25,771 nucleotides of DNA from a virus. The translations under genes were made by a program, and so were the position numbers. Below, piece after piece: positions 9,033 through 16,454 of the stretch; position 1 is the first letter of the stretch, and each line of letters opens with the position of its first letter. The stretch is taken from IMG/VR virus record IMGVR_UViG_3300010354_000567, positions 1 through 25,771 of that record; one strand, written 5' to 3'. A model generated the notes under the pieces. The model was not told where the DNA came from, searched no databases, and saw only the letters and a list, made by a program, of their open reading frames with translations.

Positions 9033-10049
9033 ATGGCAATTTTTAATTTTCCAACAAGTCCTACAATTGGACAAACACATGTAATAGGAACAACAACTTA
9101 TGTATGGAACGGTTCTGCCTGGGTAATACAATCTAAAGTTTCTTCATTTAATAGTACCACTGTACAATCATTAACAATTTCTACAACTACTAATGCTATA
9201 AGTGTAACAACAGGTGGCGCTTTAACTGTTGCAGGCGGCGCTGCTATTGCTGGAAATTTATATGTAGGGGGAACTATTGTTAATACAGGGGGGCAAATTA
9301 ACCTTTCTACAGGAACTTTCTCAAGAATATCTATCACAGGAACTACTCAATCGAACAGTACTACAACTGGGGCCTTGACCGTTGTAGGAGGACTAGGAAT
9401 AGGAGGCAATTTATATATTGGAGGTACACTTTTTTCTCAAGGAGCACCAGTTTTAACCACAGCCAGTTTTAATAATACACCAGCAGACGGAACTGATATT
9501 GATATTGTAGACGTGGGTGGCGGAGTTTTAGAATTTAATAATATTTCAACTCTACAATCTGTCACAACAAGAGGATCTACAACGAACAGGCAGTTATCAA
9601 TAACAAATAACACAGTTTCTACATCAACTAATTCCGGTGCTTTGATTGTATCTGGTGGAATAGGATCTAATGATAATGTAAGCGCATTAGGATTTAACTT
9701 AAAATATGGAAAAGTGTCTTCTTCTGTAGTTACTGTTAGTACAACAAGTGCTACAATTATAGATTCTTATTATTTTAGTCAACACAGATCCGCAAAATAT
9801 ATTATTCAAATCTCTGAAGGTAATTCTAGCACTCACAGATGTCAAACCAGTGAGTTACTAACAGTAGCCTATAATACAGGAACTGCCACTGTTGTAGAGT
9901 ATGCAACAGCATTTTCGACTATAGATCTAGGAAGTTTTGATGCCATAATGACAAATATTGGCACTGATACTACAGTTAATTTATATTATATTCCAATAGA
10001 TAGTATTTCAAAAACAATCAATATAATTAAAACATTGGTTAATAAGTAA
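9033..10049 (+). CDS. Tail fibre-like protein with shaft repeats, 338 aa
   Basis: The N-terminus (FPTSPTIGQTHVIGTTTYVWNG) is the usual start of many phage fibre proteins, with a WNGSAW element. Three copies of a shaft repeat follow: GALTVAGGAAIAGNLYVGG near residue 60, GALTVVGGLGIGGNLYIGG near residue 110 and GALIVSGGIGSNDNV near residue 198. The last 110 residues are a separate domain (RSAKYIIQISEGNSSTHRCQ, then SELLTVAYNTG) with alternating hydrophobic strands, likely the tip. The ATG is 12 bases after the previous stop with a weak GAGA site, so it is probably read from the upstream transcript. The role as a minor fibre is inferred; no catalytic motif was found. Confidence 0.65.
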   Translation: MAIFNFPTSPTIGQTHVIGTTTYVWNGSAWVIQSKVSSFNSTTVQSLTISTTTNAISVTTGGALTVAGGAAIAGNLYVGGTIVNTGGQINLSTGTFSRISITGTTQSNSTTTGALTVVGGLGIGGNLYIGGTLFSQGAPVLTTASFNNTPADGTDIDIVDVGGGVLEFNNISTLQSVTTRGSTTNRQLSITNNTVSTSTNSGALIVSGGIGSNDNVSALGFNLKYGKVSSSVVTVSTTSATIIDSYYFSQHRSAKYIIQISEGNSSTHRCQTSELLTVAYNTGTATVVEYATAFSTIDLGSFDAIMTNIGTDTTVNLYYIPIDSISKTINIIKTLVNK

Positions 10050-10086
10050 TTATAGATTTTCTCATTTGCGTGTGAGTTAAAATCCA

Positions 10087-10094
10087 CATAAATA
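10087..10094 (+). promoter_or_regulatory. Late-promoter-like box CATAAATA (upstream copy)
   Basis: The box matches the T4 late octamer TATAAATA at seven of eight positions. It lies 104 bases before the ATG at 10191 and 26 bases before the tiny ORF at 10121. A weaker copy, CATAAATC, is at 10104-10111. It may be a second start site for the 10191 gene cluster, or chance in AT-rich DNA. Confidence 0.35.
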
Positions 10095-10120
10095 GTTTGT
10101 ATTCATAAATCTAACTATCT

Positions 10121-10189
10121 ATGGCAAAAAAATCATTTTTTAACTTCATATTAAATACCTACATAAATAAAGGTGCCATAAAGGACTAA
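10121..10189 (+). CDS. Possible 22-aa leader or micro-ORF
   Basis: An ATG at 10121 opens a 22-codon frame (MAKKSFFNFILNTYINKGAI, then KD) whose TAA stop ends one base before the ATG of the next gene. It is basic at both ends with a hydrophobic middle. There is no SD. A CATAAATC box ends 9 bases before its ATG. Its stop overlaps the region just after the SD of the 10191 gene, so if translated it could couple to that gene. It may equally be a chance frame. Confidence 0.2.
   Translation: MAKKSFFNFILNTYINKGAIKD
10162..10169 (+). promoter_or_regulatory. Late promoter box CATAAATA for the 10191 gene
   Basis: The octamer ends 21 bases before the ATG at 10191. Transcription starting about 6 bases after the box would give a leader of about 16 bases that holds the AAGGA site at 10181-10185. 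This is a classic late promoter plus SD arrangement. Confidence 0.55.
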
Positions 10190-10190
10190 T

Positions 10191-10421
10191 ATGGCAATTT
10201 TACCCGCAACAGGTGCAGAACTATCTTTTGGTAAAGTACACCAAGCCTTCACTAATGTGGTAAGGGGTTCTGCAGGAGATGCACCTGCTGGGGGGCAAAA
10301 CATAAAATTGAGTGCGGTCCTTGGTGCAAATGCTGCTTACGGAATTAATCAGTCTGCTGGTACACAAATTAAATTCTCGGCAACATTTGGTGGCAAAGTT
10401 ACACCTTTCCCTTATCCATAA
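10191..10421 (+). CDS. Small glycine-rich probable virion protein, 76 aa
   Basis: The ATG has an AAGGA site at 10181-10185 with a 5-base gap and its own late-type box. The protein has an N-terminus PATGAELSFGKVHQAF, two short similar halves (IKLSAVLGANAAYG and IKFSATFGGKVTPFPYP) and no charged core, enzyme motif or membrane helix. Small proteins of this style sit near fibre genes in marine T4-like phages and are thought to be structural. The role is inferred only from this composition and position. Confidence 0.55.
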   Translation: MAILPATGAELSFGKVHQAFTNVVRGSAGDAPAGGQNIKLSAVLGANAAYGINQSAGTQIKFSATFGGKVTPFPYP

Positions 10422-10422
10422 T

Positions 10423-10893
10423 ATGAAATTAGAAGATATAGACAAAATACTTACAAAAACAGATACAAGTCCTAGCAAATGGGAATTTGATAATATCATA
10501 TACTGGGATAGAACATCTAATCCTAAAACTCTAGTATCTTTTTTAACAAGAATTCAAACTCTACACGATAAAAAAGGCAAAACTGTTTCTGAAGAAAAAG
10601 AGTTGTCAAAATTACTAGAATTGTTAGATGAAACTGATTATGATGATTGTATGAGTATTTCTTTTACCACAGATGATGAACAAAAAGATAGTTATCTTGA
10701 AAATCTTGCAAGAACAAACGCCATACAAATTTTAACTTTGGGTAGAATCGATTTTAATAATATGGAAACTGCTTGCAAATTAAGTCCTAATGATTTTATA
10801 TTATGTGCTAAACGTACTCAAGACCTAATTAATTCTATTCAAGGATTGGTTATTAAGGGAGAAACTTTAAGTAGTGATGTGGCAGGCGCATGA
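10423..10893 (+). CDS. Unknown acidic protein, 156 aa
   Basis: The start at 10423 is chosen because it follows the previous stop (10419-10421) by one base; an earlier in-frame ATG at 10312 would lie inside the upstream gene. No SD is visible, so translation is probably coupled to the upstream gene. The protein is mostly charged and helical (KLEDIDKILTK, EEKELSKLLELLDETDYDD), with a second half like TLGRIDFNNMETACKLSPND. No known motif was recognised. It ends in an ATGA overlap with the glycosyltransferase gene, so the two are probably translated together. Confidence 0.65.
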   Translation: MKLEDIDKILTKTDTSPSKWEFDNIIYWDRTSNPKTLVSFLTRIQTLHDKKGKTVSEEKELSKLLELLDETDYDDCMSISFTTDDEQKDSYLENLARTNAIQILTLGRIDFNNMETACKLSPNDFILCAKRTQDLINSIQGLVIKGETLSSDVAGA

Positions 10894-11546
10894 AAAAGAA
10901 AACATCTGTATTTTCATCAAATTCTTGGTCAGTTAAAAAAGGTAAACTAGCAGTTTGTATTCCAACAAGAGACACGCTACACTCTGCTCATGCTTTGTGT
11001 TTGGCTGAAATGGTAAAACTAAACACACAAAACGAGATAGATACTCAGGTGTTTATGGATGCAAGCACTATTTTGCTAACTCAAAGAGAACGATTAGCGA
11101 CTGAAGCCGTTAATTTAGGATCTGAATATATTCTATGGTTAGATAGCGACATTACCTTTCCTGCAAGCACAGCAATGAGATTGATGTCTCATAATGAACC
11201 TGTAGTTGCATGTAATTATATCAGAAGACAATTGCCTGCTAAAGGAGTTGCCTATGAAATAATTGGCGATTGGCAAAATCCCTTACCATTCGATGTCTAT
11301 GATGATCTTGTTGAAGTGCAGGGTGTAGGTATGGGATGTATGCTGATAAAAACAGAAATCTTTACAGAAATACCTAAACCATGGTTCGAATTTGGGTGGA
11401 GTGCTCAAAGCAATGACCATTTAGGTGAAGATATGTTGTTATGTCAAAAAATAGCAGCAGCAGGATATAATGTTAAAATTGACACACTGCTGAGTCAAGA
11501 GCTGAGACATTTAGGAACCTGGGCTTTCGGTCCAGATTTATTATAA
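10890..11546 (+). CDS. GT-A-fold glycosyltransferase-like protein
   Basis: The 218-residue product has the start of a GT-A fold (LAVCIPTRD, residues 20-28), a middle strand ending in the metal-binding DxD motif (YILWLDSDITF, DSD at 85-87) and a later VQGVGMGCMLIK strand and GEDMLLCQKI acidic motif. These match family-2-like enzymes that move a sugar from a nucleotide-sugar donor. Possible targets are phage DNA, virion proteins or host surface glycan; the sequence does not say which. The ATG overlaps the previous stop (ATGA). The 3' end overlaps the convergent Nudix gene by 6 bases with no terminator between them. Confidence 0.7.
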   Translation: MKKKTSVFSSNSWSVKKGKLAVCIPTRDTLHSAHALCLAEMVKLNTQNEIDTQVFMDASTILLTQRERLATEAVNLGSEYILWLDSDITFPASTAMRLMSHNEPVVACNYIRRQLPAKGVAYEIIGDWQNPLPFDVYDDLVEVQGVGMGCMLIKTEIFTEIPKPWFEFGWSAQSNDHLGEDMLLCQKIAAAGYNVKIDTLLSQELRHLGTWAFGPDLL

Positions 11547-11981
11547 TAATTCTAATAAGATTTCTAATTTAGCTTTTATAATTTTATTGTTAAAACTTTG
11601 ACTAATGCGCTGATGTAACGGCTTAGGCCATGCCTTATAATTACACCATGCGTATGCCGTGTGTTCTGAATTAAGGATAGGAATAAATTCATTTTCAACT
11701 ATTATTACATAGGTATTATATTGAAATTTTTGGTCGCTACTAACAAAAAATTCTAAAGGAATTATTTTTTGAATGTTAGGAATATTTCCTAATTCTTCTT
11801 CTATTTCTCTCTTTAATATATCTAACGAAGTGTGATCATCGGGTTCTTTTTTACCACCTACAAAACCCCATGTTCCTGCTGTTCTTCCGTTATTTCTTAA
11901 TAATAATAAAAATTTTTTTGTTTTAGCAGATAAAATTAATCCGCCACTGCAAGTAATATTGTTTATAGAATTAACCGCCAT
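11541..11981 (-). CDS. Nudix hydrolase
   Basis: The 146-residue product has a Nudix box at residues 42-65: GGKKEPDD, then REIEEELG with the metal-binding glutamates intact. There is one extra residue between the first acidic position (here Asp49) and the Arg-Glu pair, and the usual first Glu is Asp. Members cleave nucleoside diphosphates linked to another group, such as dNTP analogues, nucleotide sugars, NAD-like molecules or RNA caps; the substrate cannot be told here. The start overlaps the end of gp15 by 19 bases, so it is the last gene of the leftward gp14-gp15 unit and would be made late. A house-cleaning or RNA-end role is possible. Confidence 0.8.
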   Translation of the reverse strand: MAVNSINNITCSGGLILSAKTKKFLLLLRNNGRTAGTWGFVGGKKEPDDHTSLDILKREIEEELGNIPNIQKIIPLEFFVSSDQKFQYNTYVIIVENEFIPILNSEHTAYAWCNYKAWPKPLHQRISQSFNNKIIKAKLEILLELL

Positions 11982-13366
11982 AACTGCCTATCATATATAC
12001 CATCATAACTTTTTACCCAGTCGCCTTGGCTGAATTGATACTGAATTCCTGTGTATGCATTTGTTGTATACACAACTGTATTTCCTGCATTTTCGGAATC
12101 AAACACCACACTCCAACTAGAACCATTCCAACTTATAATATCGTTAGGGTTGGCTTGAAAATCACTACCATCTGAATTTTTCCATCCCGATGGACCTTGA
12201 TACCCTATTCCTCCAAATTGATCGTTATTATTGATACCTTCTAATATTAAAAATCTTGTTCCTACTGATAAAGAACTCGGATTATATGTTAGCGGATTTA
12301 CAATAGCATCTACTGTACCTCTACCAGATATAATAGTGTTCGACGGAATTGTGTCAGGGTCAATGTTTAATATCATTTCATTATCATTGTTTGGATTTAA
12401 ACTAATTGTAGCAACTATTTCAGATCCGGTTTCTTGCGTAAATCTTAGTTGACTAAGCCCTGCCCTAAATTTTCCTGGGTATAAATCTAAAAGTTTTAAC
12501 CATGACGTTGAGTTTCTTGGATCTTCAAGATCAATATCGTCACCTAGAGCAGTAAGATTTATAATTCTTGCTAGTCCGTTCATTACCAGTAGACTGAAAT
12601 CCCCAGAAGTTATTACAACTTCTTCATCGGGACTTATTTGATCAAATATACCACTGGCACCATCAATGTTATATGATGTTTTAATTGCTCCTTCTGCATT
12701 AGTTGCAAATACATTGCTTATAATCTTTGTTATAATTCCTAATTTTCTTACCTTAGCAGGCGGAGTTATCCAGACTGGTGCTGAAAAATTTAGAGTTAAA
12801 ACATCTATATCTTCGTTTACACCTTGAGGAACGCTTCTACTAGTCCATGTTTGTGTTTCTAAAGTAACAGAGCTCAAACTTGTCCAATCAATATAGTTAT
12901 CAGTTGTTTGTATTTCGAAACTAGGATTAAAAAATACTATGATCTGTTCCCATATTTGAAGTTTTTGATCCATACTCGTAGTCCATATGTCTGTGGATAA
13001 CGTAATTGTCCACGGACTTGGCATGATCCTTTCAACAGTATAATTTAATCCTTGATTATTAAGATAAGAATTAGTTGCTGTGTTAAATTCTCTTTCACGA
13101 ATTTGTATTTTACTTACAAATGTAGGATCTTGCAACCTGGCTCTATCATACTGTAGATCTTTTATGTAACAGGCAATAAAGGGTGCAGAAGGAACACTGT
13201 TTTCACTATTTTTTCTTAGTATTTGAGCAACTTGTCTACTCATATCCCCATATCTAACAGGAATAGTAACTAAATTACCTTTTGCATCCTTATATGCAAA
13301 ATTGCTAAAAATATTAATAAATTGAGCCAAATACTTTCTTACCTGACCATCATAAAAATAATCCAT
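11963..13366 (-). CDS. gp15: Tail sheath terminator / neck protein gp15
   Basis: The N-terminus (MDYFYDGQVRKYLAQFINIF, then IPVRYGDMSRQ) and the strand pattern to about residue 230 (with PSPWTITLSTDIWT and APVWITPPAKVRKLG) match T4 gp15, the ring protein that caps the sheath and tube and joins the tail to the neck. T4 gp15 has 272 residues. This one has 467, the extra part being mostly C-terminal (about 290-467), with ISWNGSSW and a WVKSYDG ending like modules of fibre proteins. Its ATG shares one base with the stop of gp14 (TAATG), so translation is coupled. It belongs to the leftward unit with gp14 and the Nudix gene. Confidence 0.8.
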   Translation of the reverse strand: MDYFYDGQVRKYLAQFINIFSNFAYKDAKGNLVTIPVRYGDMSRQVAQILRKNSENSVPSAPFIACYIKDLQYDRARLQDPTFVSKIQIREREFNTATNSYLNNQGLNYTVERIMPSPWTITLSTDIWTTSMDQKLQIWEQIIVFFNPSFEIQTTDNYIDWTSLSSVTLETQTWTSRSVPQGVNEDIDVLTLNFSAPVWITPPAKVRKLGIITKIISNVFATNAEGAIKTSYNIDGASGIFDQISPDEEVVITSGDFSLLVMNGLARIINLTALGDDIDLEDPRNSTSWLKLLDLYPGKFRAGLSQLRFTQETGSEIVATISLNPNNDNEMILNIDPDTIPSNTIISGRGTVDAIVNPLTYNPSSLSVGTRFLILEGINNNDQFGGIGYQGPSGWKNSDGSDFQANPNDIISWNGSSWSVVFDSENAGNTVVYTTNAYTGIQYQFSQGDWVKSYDGIYDRQLWRLIL

Positions 13367-14553
13367 TATACGTCTGCCCTAGGTTTTAGTGCTTTACTTA
13401 AAGCCTGCTTTTCTTTAACAACTTCGCCAGCGATAGTTGATGTGTTTTCATTGTTAACAAAACTGGCCTTGAGTTTTTGTCTAATTAATGCTGGATTGTT
13501 TGTTTGAGTTTCACCTAACATACTTGTGGTCATTCTAACATTATCTTCAAATTTTATCCAGTGTGTACCATTGTACCTGTACATTCTATTAGGTAGATAA
13601 TCAGTTCTTAAGAAAAATTCTCCTTCAACAGGATTGGAAGGAAAGGTTATTCCAAAATTATATGGTGAACCGTTAGGAGGAATTCCATCACCGGTTAAAT
13701 AACCTACATAATAATTTTTTGAAGGTGTACTTAGAACAGCAGAAGCGTCAAATGAGTCTTCTGTAATATTAACAGTTTCACTAGCATCTTTCACATCAAC
13801 TAGTCCTGTTACGGCATCAGTAGGAATTACATAAAGATGTTTAGTTTCATATCCACTCTTAGGCACATCTTCTTCTGCTTGTAAAATAACTTGATTATTA
13901 ATATCTATAGATTTTTGATATTCTGATAATAAATCTCTTAGAGTTGACCCATCTTCTGCTCCAGAATCTTTATCAAAAATCTCTTTAAATTCTTGTCTAT
14001 CAACAAGAGGCTGACATTTTGCCCTTATTAAATGTGGGTACCATGTTTGACTATATCCTGTAGCAGGACGAGTAACTTCTGAAACTACATAAAATCTTTT
14101 AAGAGCAACAAGGCTATCATCTAATGCATATTCATCTTTTTGATGAGGTAATTCTAAAACATCCCCTGGCATTATTTTTCTACCTAAGGCATCAAAACTT
14201 GACCTTAAATGAAATGTAACCATTATGTTATCATTTTGAAGAAATAGACCAAATTGGCTTAAATTAAAATCAATATCCTGTAAGGTATAAATTCCTCTAA
14301 TTACATAAACATCTTCGCTATAATGCCTATCTCTATTTTCTAAAAATAATAAATCTTGAATGCCTAATTCTGGAATTTCGTTAGTCTGATTAGGTTGAGT
14401 AGGTGAACTTTCGCCTTCAACGGGATTTACCGGTCCGAGGTATTTGTGTATGTAGACATCGGTTCCTCCAATTTGAAATTGCTCGTTAATTGCACGATCT
14501 AAAAATCTAAAATCATTACCTTTTTCTGGACGATAGAGTGATAAGCGTGGCAT
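13366..14553 (-). CDS. gp14: Neck protein gp14
   Basis: Residues from about 75 to 200 hold the gp14 neck signature: IQDLLFLENRDR, FGLFLQNDNIMVTFHL, GRKIMPGDVLELPH and RFYVVSEVTRPATGYSQTW. T4 gp14 forms part of the collar that closes the filled head and receives the tail. At 395 residues it is longer than T4 gp14 (256); the extra C-terminal part includes YRYNGTHWIK, a small beta module also seen in other virion proteins here. The ATG has no SD, and a perfect TATAAATA box on this strand ends 7 bases before it. Its partner gp13 is read from the other strand, 29 bases away. Confidence 0.8.
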   Translation of the reverse strand: MPRLSLYRPEKGNDFRFLDRAINEQFQIGGTDVYIHKYLGPVNPVEGESSPTQPNQTNEIPELGIQDLLFLENRDRHYSEDVYVIRGIYTLQDIDFNLSQFGLFLQNDNIMVTFHLRSSFDALGRKIMPGDVLELPHQKDEYALDDSLVALKRFYVVSEVTRPATGYSQTWYPHLIRAKCQPLVDRQEFKEIFDKDSGAEDGSTLRDLLSEYQKSIDINNQVILQAEEDVPKSGYETKHLYVIPTDAVTGLVDVKDASETVNITEDSFDASAVLSTPSKNYYVGYLTGDGIPPNGSPYNFGITFPSNPVEGEFFLRTDYLPNRMYRYNGTHWIKFEDNVRMTTSMLGETQTNNPALIRQKLKASFVNNENTSTIAGEVVKEKQALSKALKPRADV

Positions 14554-14560
14554 AGTCTTA

Positions 14561-14568
14561 TATTTATA
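14561..14568 (-). promoter_or_regulatory. Late promoter TATAAATA for gp14-gp15-Nudix
   Basis: On the minus strand this is an exact T4 late octamer. Only 7 bases separate it from the gp14 ATG, with no SD between, so a transcript starting at the T4 distance would begin at or within a base or two of the start codon. Confidence 0.65.
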
Positions 14569-14569
14569 G

Positions 14570-14577
14570 CATAAATA
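14570..14577 (+). promoter_or_regulatory. Late promoter CATAAATA for gp13
   Basis: The box ends 5 bases before the gp13 ATG and is one base from the opposite-strand box. No SD is present. It forms a compact back-to-back late promoter pair in a 29-base gap. Confidence 0.6.
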
Positions 14578-14582
14578 TCCAT

Positions 14583-15341
14583 ATGAATGAGAACGATCTA
14601 GAACGACAAAAGGTAGTAGAATATTGCAAAATCATGCTCGGCGACGGCATGATTGATGTTGAATTGAATACAGAGAATTATAATATTGCTATTGATCGTG
14701 CGTTAGGTAAATTTAGACAGCGCAGTAGTAACGCTGTAGAAGAAAGTTATGCCTTTTTAATGGTAGAAGTTGATAGGAATGAATATTTTCTTCCTAATGA
14801 AGTTATGGATGTTCGTCAAATATTTAGAAGAAGTATAGGAAGTAGATCAGGCGGCGGACAGGGCGGAACATTGTTTGAACCATTTAATCTCGCTTATTCT
14901 AATACATACTTGTTAACAGCAACTAACATGGGTGGATTAGCAACCTATTATGCTTTCGCAAGTTATCAAAAACAAGTTGGAAAAATGTTCGGTAGTGAAA
15001 TTAATTTCCTCTATAACAGAACAAATAAAAAACTCACGCTGATGCAACGTCCGAGAAGCGAAGAAGAAGTGTTAATTTGGATTTATAATAAGCGCCCCGA
15101 TTTCAATCTGTTACAAGATAATTTTGCCAGTCAATGGTTAAGAGATTACACCTTGGCAACTTGTAAAATCATGCTGGGAGAAGCAAGAGAAAAATTTGCT
15201 CAGATAGCCAGTCCTCAGGGAGGAACTAGTCTAAATGGAACAGCATTAAAGTCAGAAGGAAAAGCAGAAATTGAAGTCCTTGAACAAGATCTTATCAATT
15301 ATAAGGATGGTGGGACACCTCTTACATTTGTAATTGGCTAA
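14583..15341 (+). CDS. gp13: Neck protein gp13
   Basis: The 252-residue product has the gp13 pattern: a helical N-terminus (VVEYCKIMLGDGMIDVELN), a fold with YFLPNEVMDVRQIFRR, the strand NKKLTLMQRPR and a conserved helix with WLRDYTLATCKIMLGEAREKF. T4 gp13 (309 residues) forms the neck with gp14 and seals the packaged head. There is no SD. The CATAAATA box ends 5 bases upstream, so the mRNA may be leaderless. The gene pairs head to head with gp14. Confidence 0.8.
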   Translation: MNENDLERQKVVEYCKIMLGDGMIDVELNTENYNIAIDRALGKFRQRSSNAVEESYAFLMVEVDRNEYFLPNEVMDVRQIFRRSIGSRSGGGQGGTLFEPFNLAYSNTYLLTATNMGGLATYYAFASYQKQVGKMFGSEINFLYNRTNKKLTLMQRPRSEEEVLIWIYNKRPDFNLLQDNFASQWLRDYTLATCKIMLGEAREKFAQIASPQGGTSLNGTALKSEGKAEIEVLEQDLINYKDGGTPLTFVIG

Positions 15342-15348
15342 AAAACCT

Positions 15349-15377
15349 TTGACTTAACGATAAAAATCATATAAATT
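15349..15377 (+). promoter_or_regulatory. Possible promoter for the dNMP kinase
   Basis: TATAAATT at 15370-15377 differs from the T4 late octamer only in its last base. TTGACT at 15349-15354 with TATAAA 15 bases later (or TAAATT 17 bases later) also looks like a host sigma70-type promoter. Either would leave a short leader with the CGAGGAG site, and early expression of the kinase is possible. Confidence 0.4.
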
Positions 15378-15398
15378 TACAGATCCCGAGGAGTTTCT

Positions 15399-16058
15399 AT
15401 GATTATAGGATTTGTTGGTTTTATAGGTTCAGGCAAAGATACAGCCGCAGATTATCTGGTAAATTTTCATGGTTTTAGACGTGACAGTTTTGCCAATTCC
15501 TTAAAAGACGCTATCAGTAATGTTTTTGGATGGGATAGAACATTAATGGAAGGTCGCACTAAAGAAAGCAGGGAGTGGAGGGAAAAGGTAGACCCATGGT
15601 GGGCAGATAGATTGAATATTCCTCATTTAACTCCTCGGTGGGTTATGCAATATTGGGGTACAGAAGTTTGTCGTCAAGGTTTTCATGACGATATTTGGAT
15701 TGCCAGTGTTGAAAATCGTATGCGTAAAACTAAAGATAACATTGTCATTAGTGATGTAAGATTTCCGAATGAAATTACTGCTATTCATAGGGCGGGAGGA
15801 AAAGTCATAAGAGTTAAAAGAGGAGTCGATCCTGAATGGTATCAGGACGCTGTAAATGTGAACGCCGGACCAACAAATATGAGTTGGGCTATTAGTAAGA
15901 GTAAAATAGAAGAATTAAAAATTCATGCTAGTGAAACAAGTTGGGTAGGATTTAACATTGATTCTACAATAGAAAACAATGGATCAATTGACGATTTATT
16001 TAGGCAACTAGAACAGCTAGTTAAAAATCAGGAACAAGATCTCCTCGTCTCCATTTAA
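15399..16058 (+). CDS. gp1: Deoxynucleoside monophosphate kinase (T4 gp1-like)
   Basis: The 219-residue product has a P-loop GFIGSGKDT (residues 7-15, Lys13) followed by AADYLVNFHGF and FANSLKDAI. Later conserved parts are RWVMQYWGTEVCRQGF, DNIVISDVRFPNEITAI and VIRVKRG. These match T4 gp1, which phosphorylates dNMPs to dNDPs for phage DNA synthesis in the cytoplasm. T4 gp1 has 241 residues, so the size is normal. A strong SD (GAGGAG, 15388-15393) fits the ATG. The gene sits among virion genes and may have its own promoter. Its last 38 bases overlap the convergent zinc/HNH gene. Confidence 0.85.
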   Translation: MIIGFVGFIGSGKDTAADYLVNFHGFRRDSFANSLKDAISNVFGWDRTLMEGRTKESREWREKVDPWWADRLNIPHLTPRWVMQYWGTEVCRQGFHDDIWIASVENRMRKTKDNIVISDVRFPNEITAIHRAGGKVIRVKRGVDPEWYQDAVNVNAGPTNMSWAISKSKIEELKIHASETSWVGFNIDSTIENNGSIDDLFRQLEQLVKNQEQDLLVSI

Positions 16059-16356
16059 TTTCTTCCTTGCCAATTATCCTTTGACAATTAGCACATAAAG
16101 TTTTTAAATTACCATGCCTACAATTGAGTAAATCACCATCGGCATGGAATACATTGAACTGCTCTTGATGTTTTGATGTAAATCCGCATCTATCACAGGT
16201 AGTTCTCTTTTTATATCCGCTCTTTTCCCAAGGAAAAAAACTTTTTATTCTTTTTTTTGAACAATGGTCGCAGGTTGATCTATAGTAAGTAATATTGTTT
16301 TTATAATAATTAATTGCCACTTGTCTTTGGCCACATTTTTTACAAACTTTCCTCAT
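16021..16356 (-). CDS. Small zinc-binding, degenerate HNH-like protein
   Basis: The 111-residue product has four CxxC pairs: C5/C8, C29/C32, C54/C57 and C88/C91. The first two look like a zinc ribbon. The second half (CDRCGF, then NVFHADGD, GNLKTLCANCQ) follows the HNH nuclease layout with the central His71 and Asn83. The usual Asp before the first His is Phe70 and the last His is Gln92, so cleavage activity is doubtful. Such genes are often homing nucleases or DNA-binding proteins. A GTTAAATA box and an AAGGG site precede the ATG on this strand. It is the only gene on this strand in its neighbourhood, which fits a later insertion. Confidence 0.65.
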   Translation of the reverse strand: MRKVCKKCGQRQVAINYYKNNITYYRSTCDHCSKKRIKSFFPWEKSGYKKRTTCDRCGFTSKHQEQFNVFHADGDLLNCRHGNLKTLCANCQRIIGKEEIKWRRGDLVPDF

Positions 16357-16385
16357 TTGGCGCCCTTTTTACTTCCCTTTTCTAA

Positions 16386-16393
16386 TATTTAAC
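16386..16393 (-). promoter_or_regulatory. Late-promoter-like box GTTAAATA for the HNH-like gene
   Basis: On the minus strand the box lies 29 bases before the ATG at 16356, leaving a leader with an AAGGG site. It is back to back with the sheath promoter 22 bases away. Confidence 0.4.
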
Positions 16394-16415
16394 CCCAAAA
16401 AAATTAAGACAAACC

Positions 16416-16423
16416 GCTAAATA
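16416..16423 (+). promoter_or_regulatory. Late promoter box GCTAAATA for the sheath gene
   Basis: The box ends 31 bases before the sheath ATG. The resulting leader of roughly 25 bases holds the GAGGAG site at 16441-16446. Upstream 16357-16415 otherwise holds only the opposite-strand promoter. Confidence 0.55.
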
Positions 16424-16454
16424 CATCAAAGTATTCCATTGAGGAGATTTGATA

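Noticed and set aside
10058-10082. Hairpin after the 338-aa fibre gene (CTCA/TGAG)
   Set aside because: The stem is only four pairs with an eight-base loop and no T run, so it is not a convincing terminator.
10312-10422. Longer start (ATG 10312) for the 156-aa protein
   Set aside because: It would lie inside the 10191-10421 gene in another frame. The ATG at 10423 directly after that gene's stop gives normal phage packing.
16449-16454. TTG start for the sheath gene
   Set aside because: It leaves only two bases after GAGGAG. ATG 16455 has the right spacing and gives the typical sheath N-terminus.
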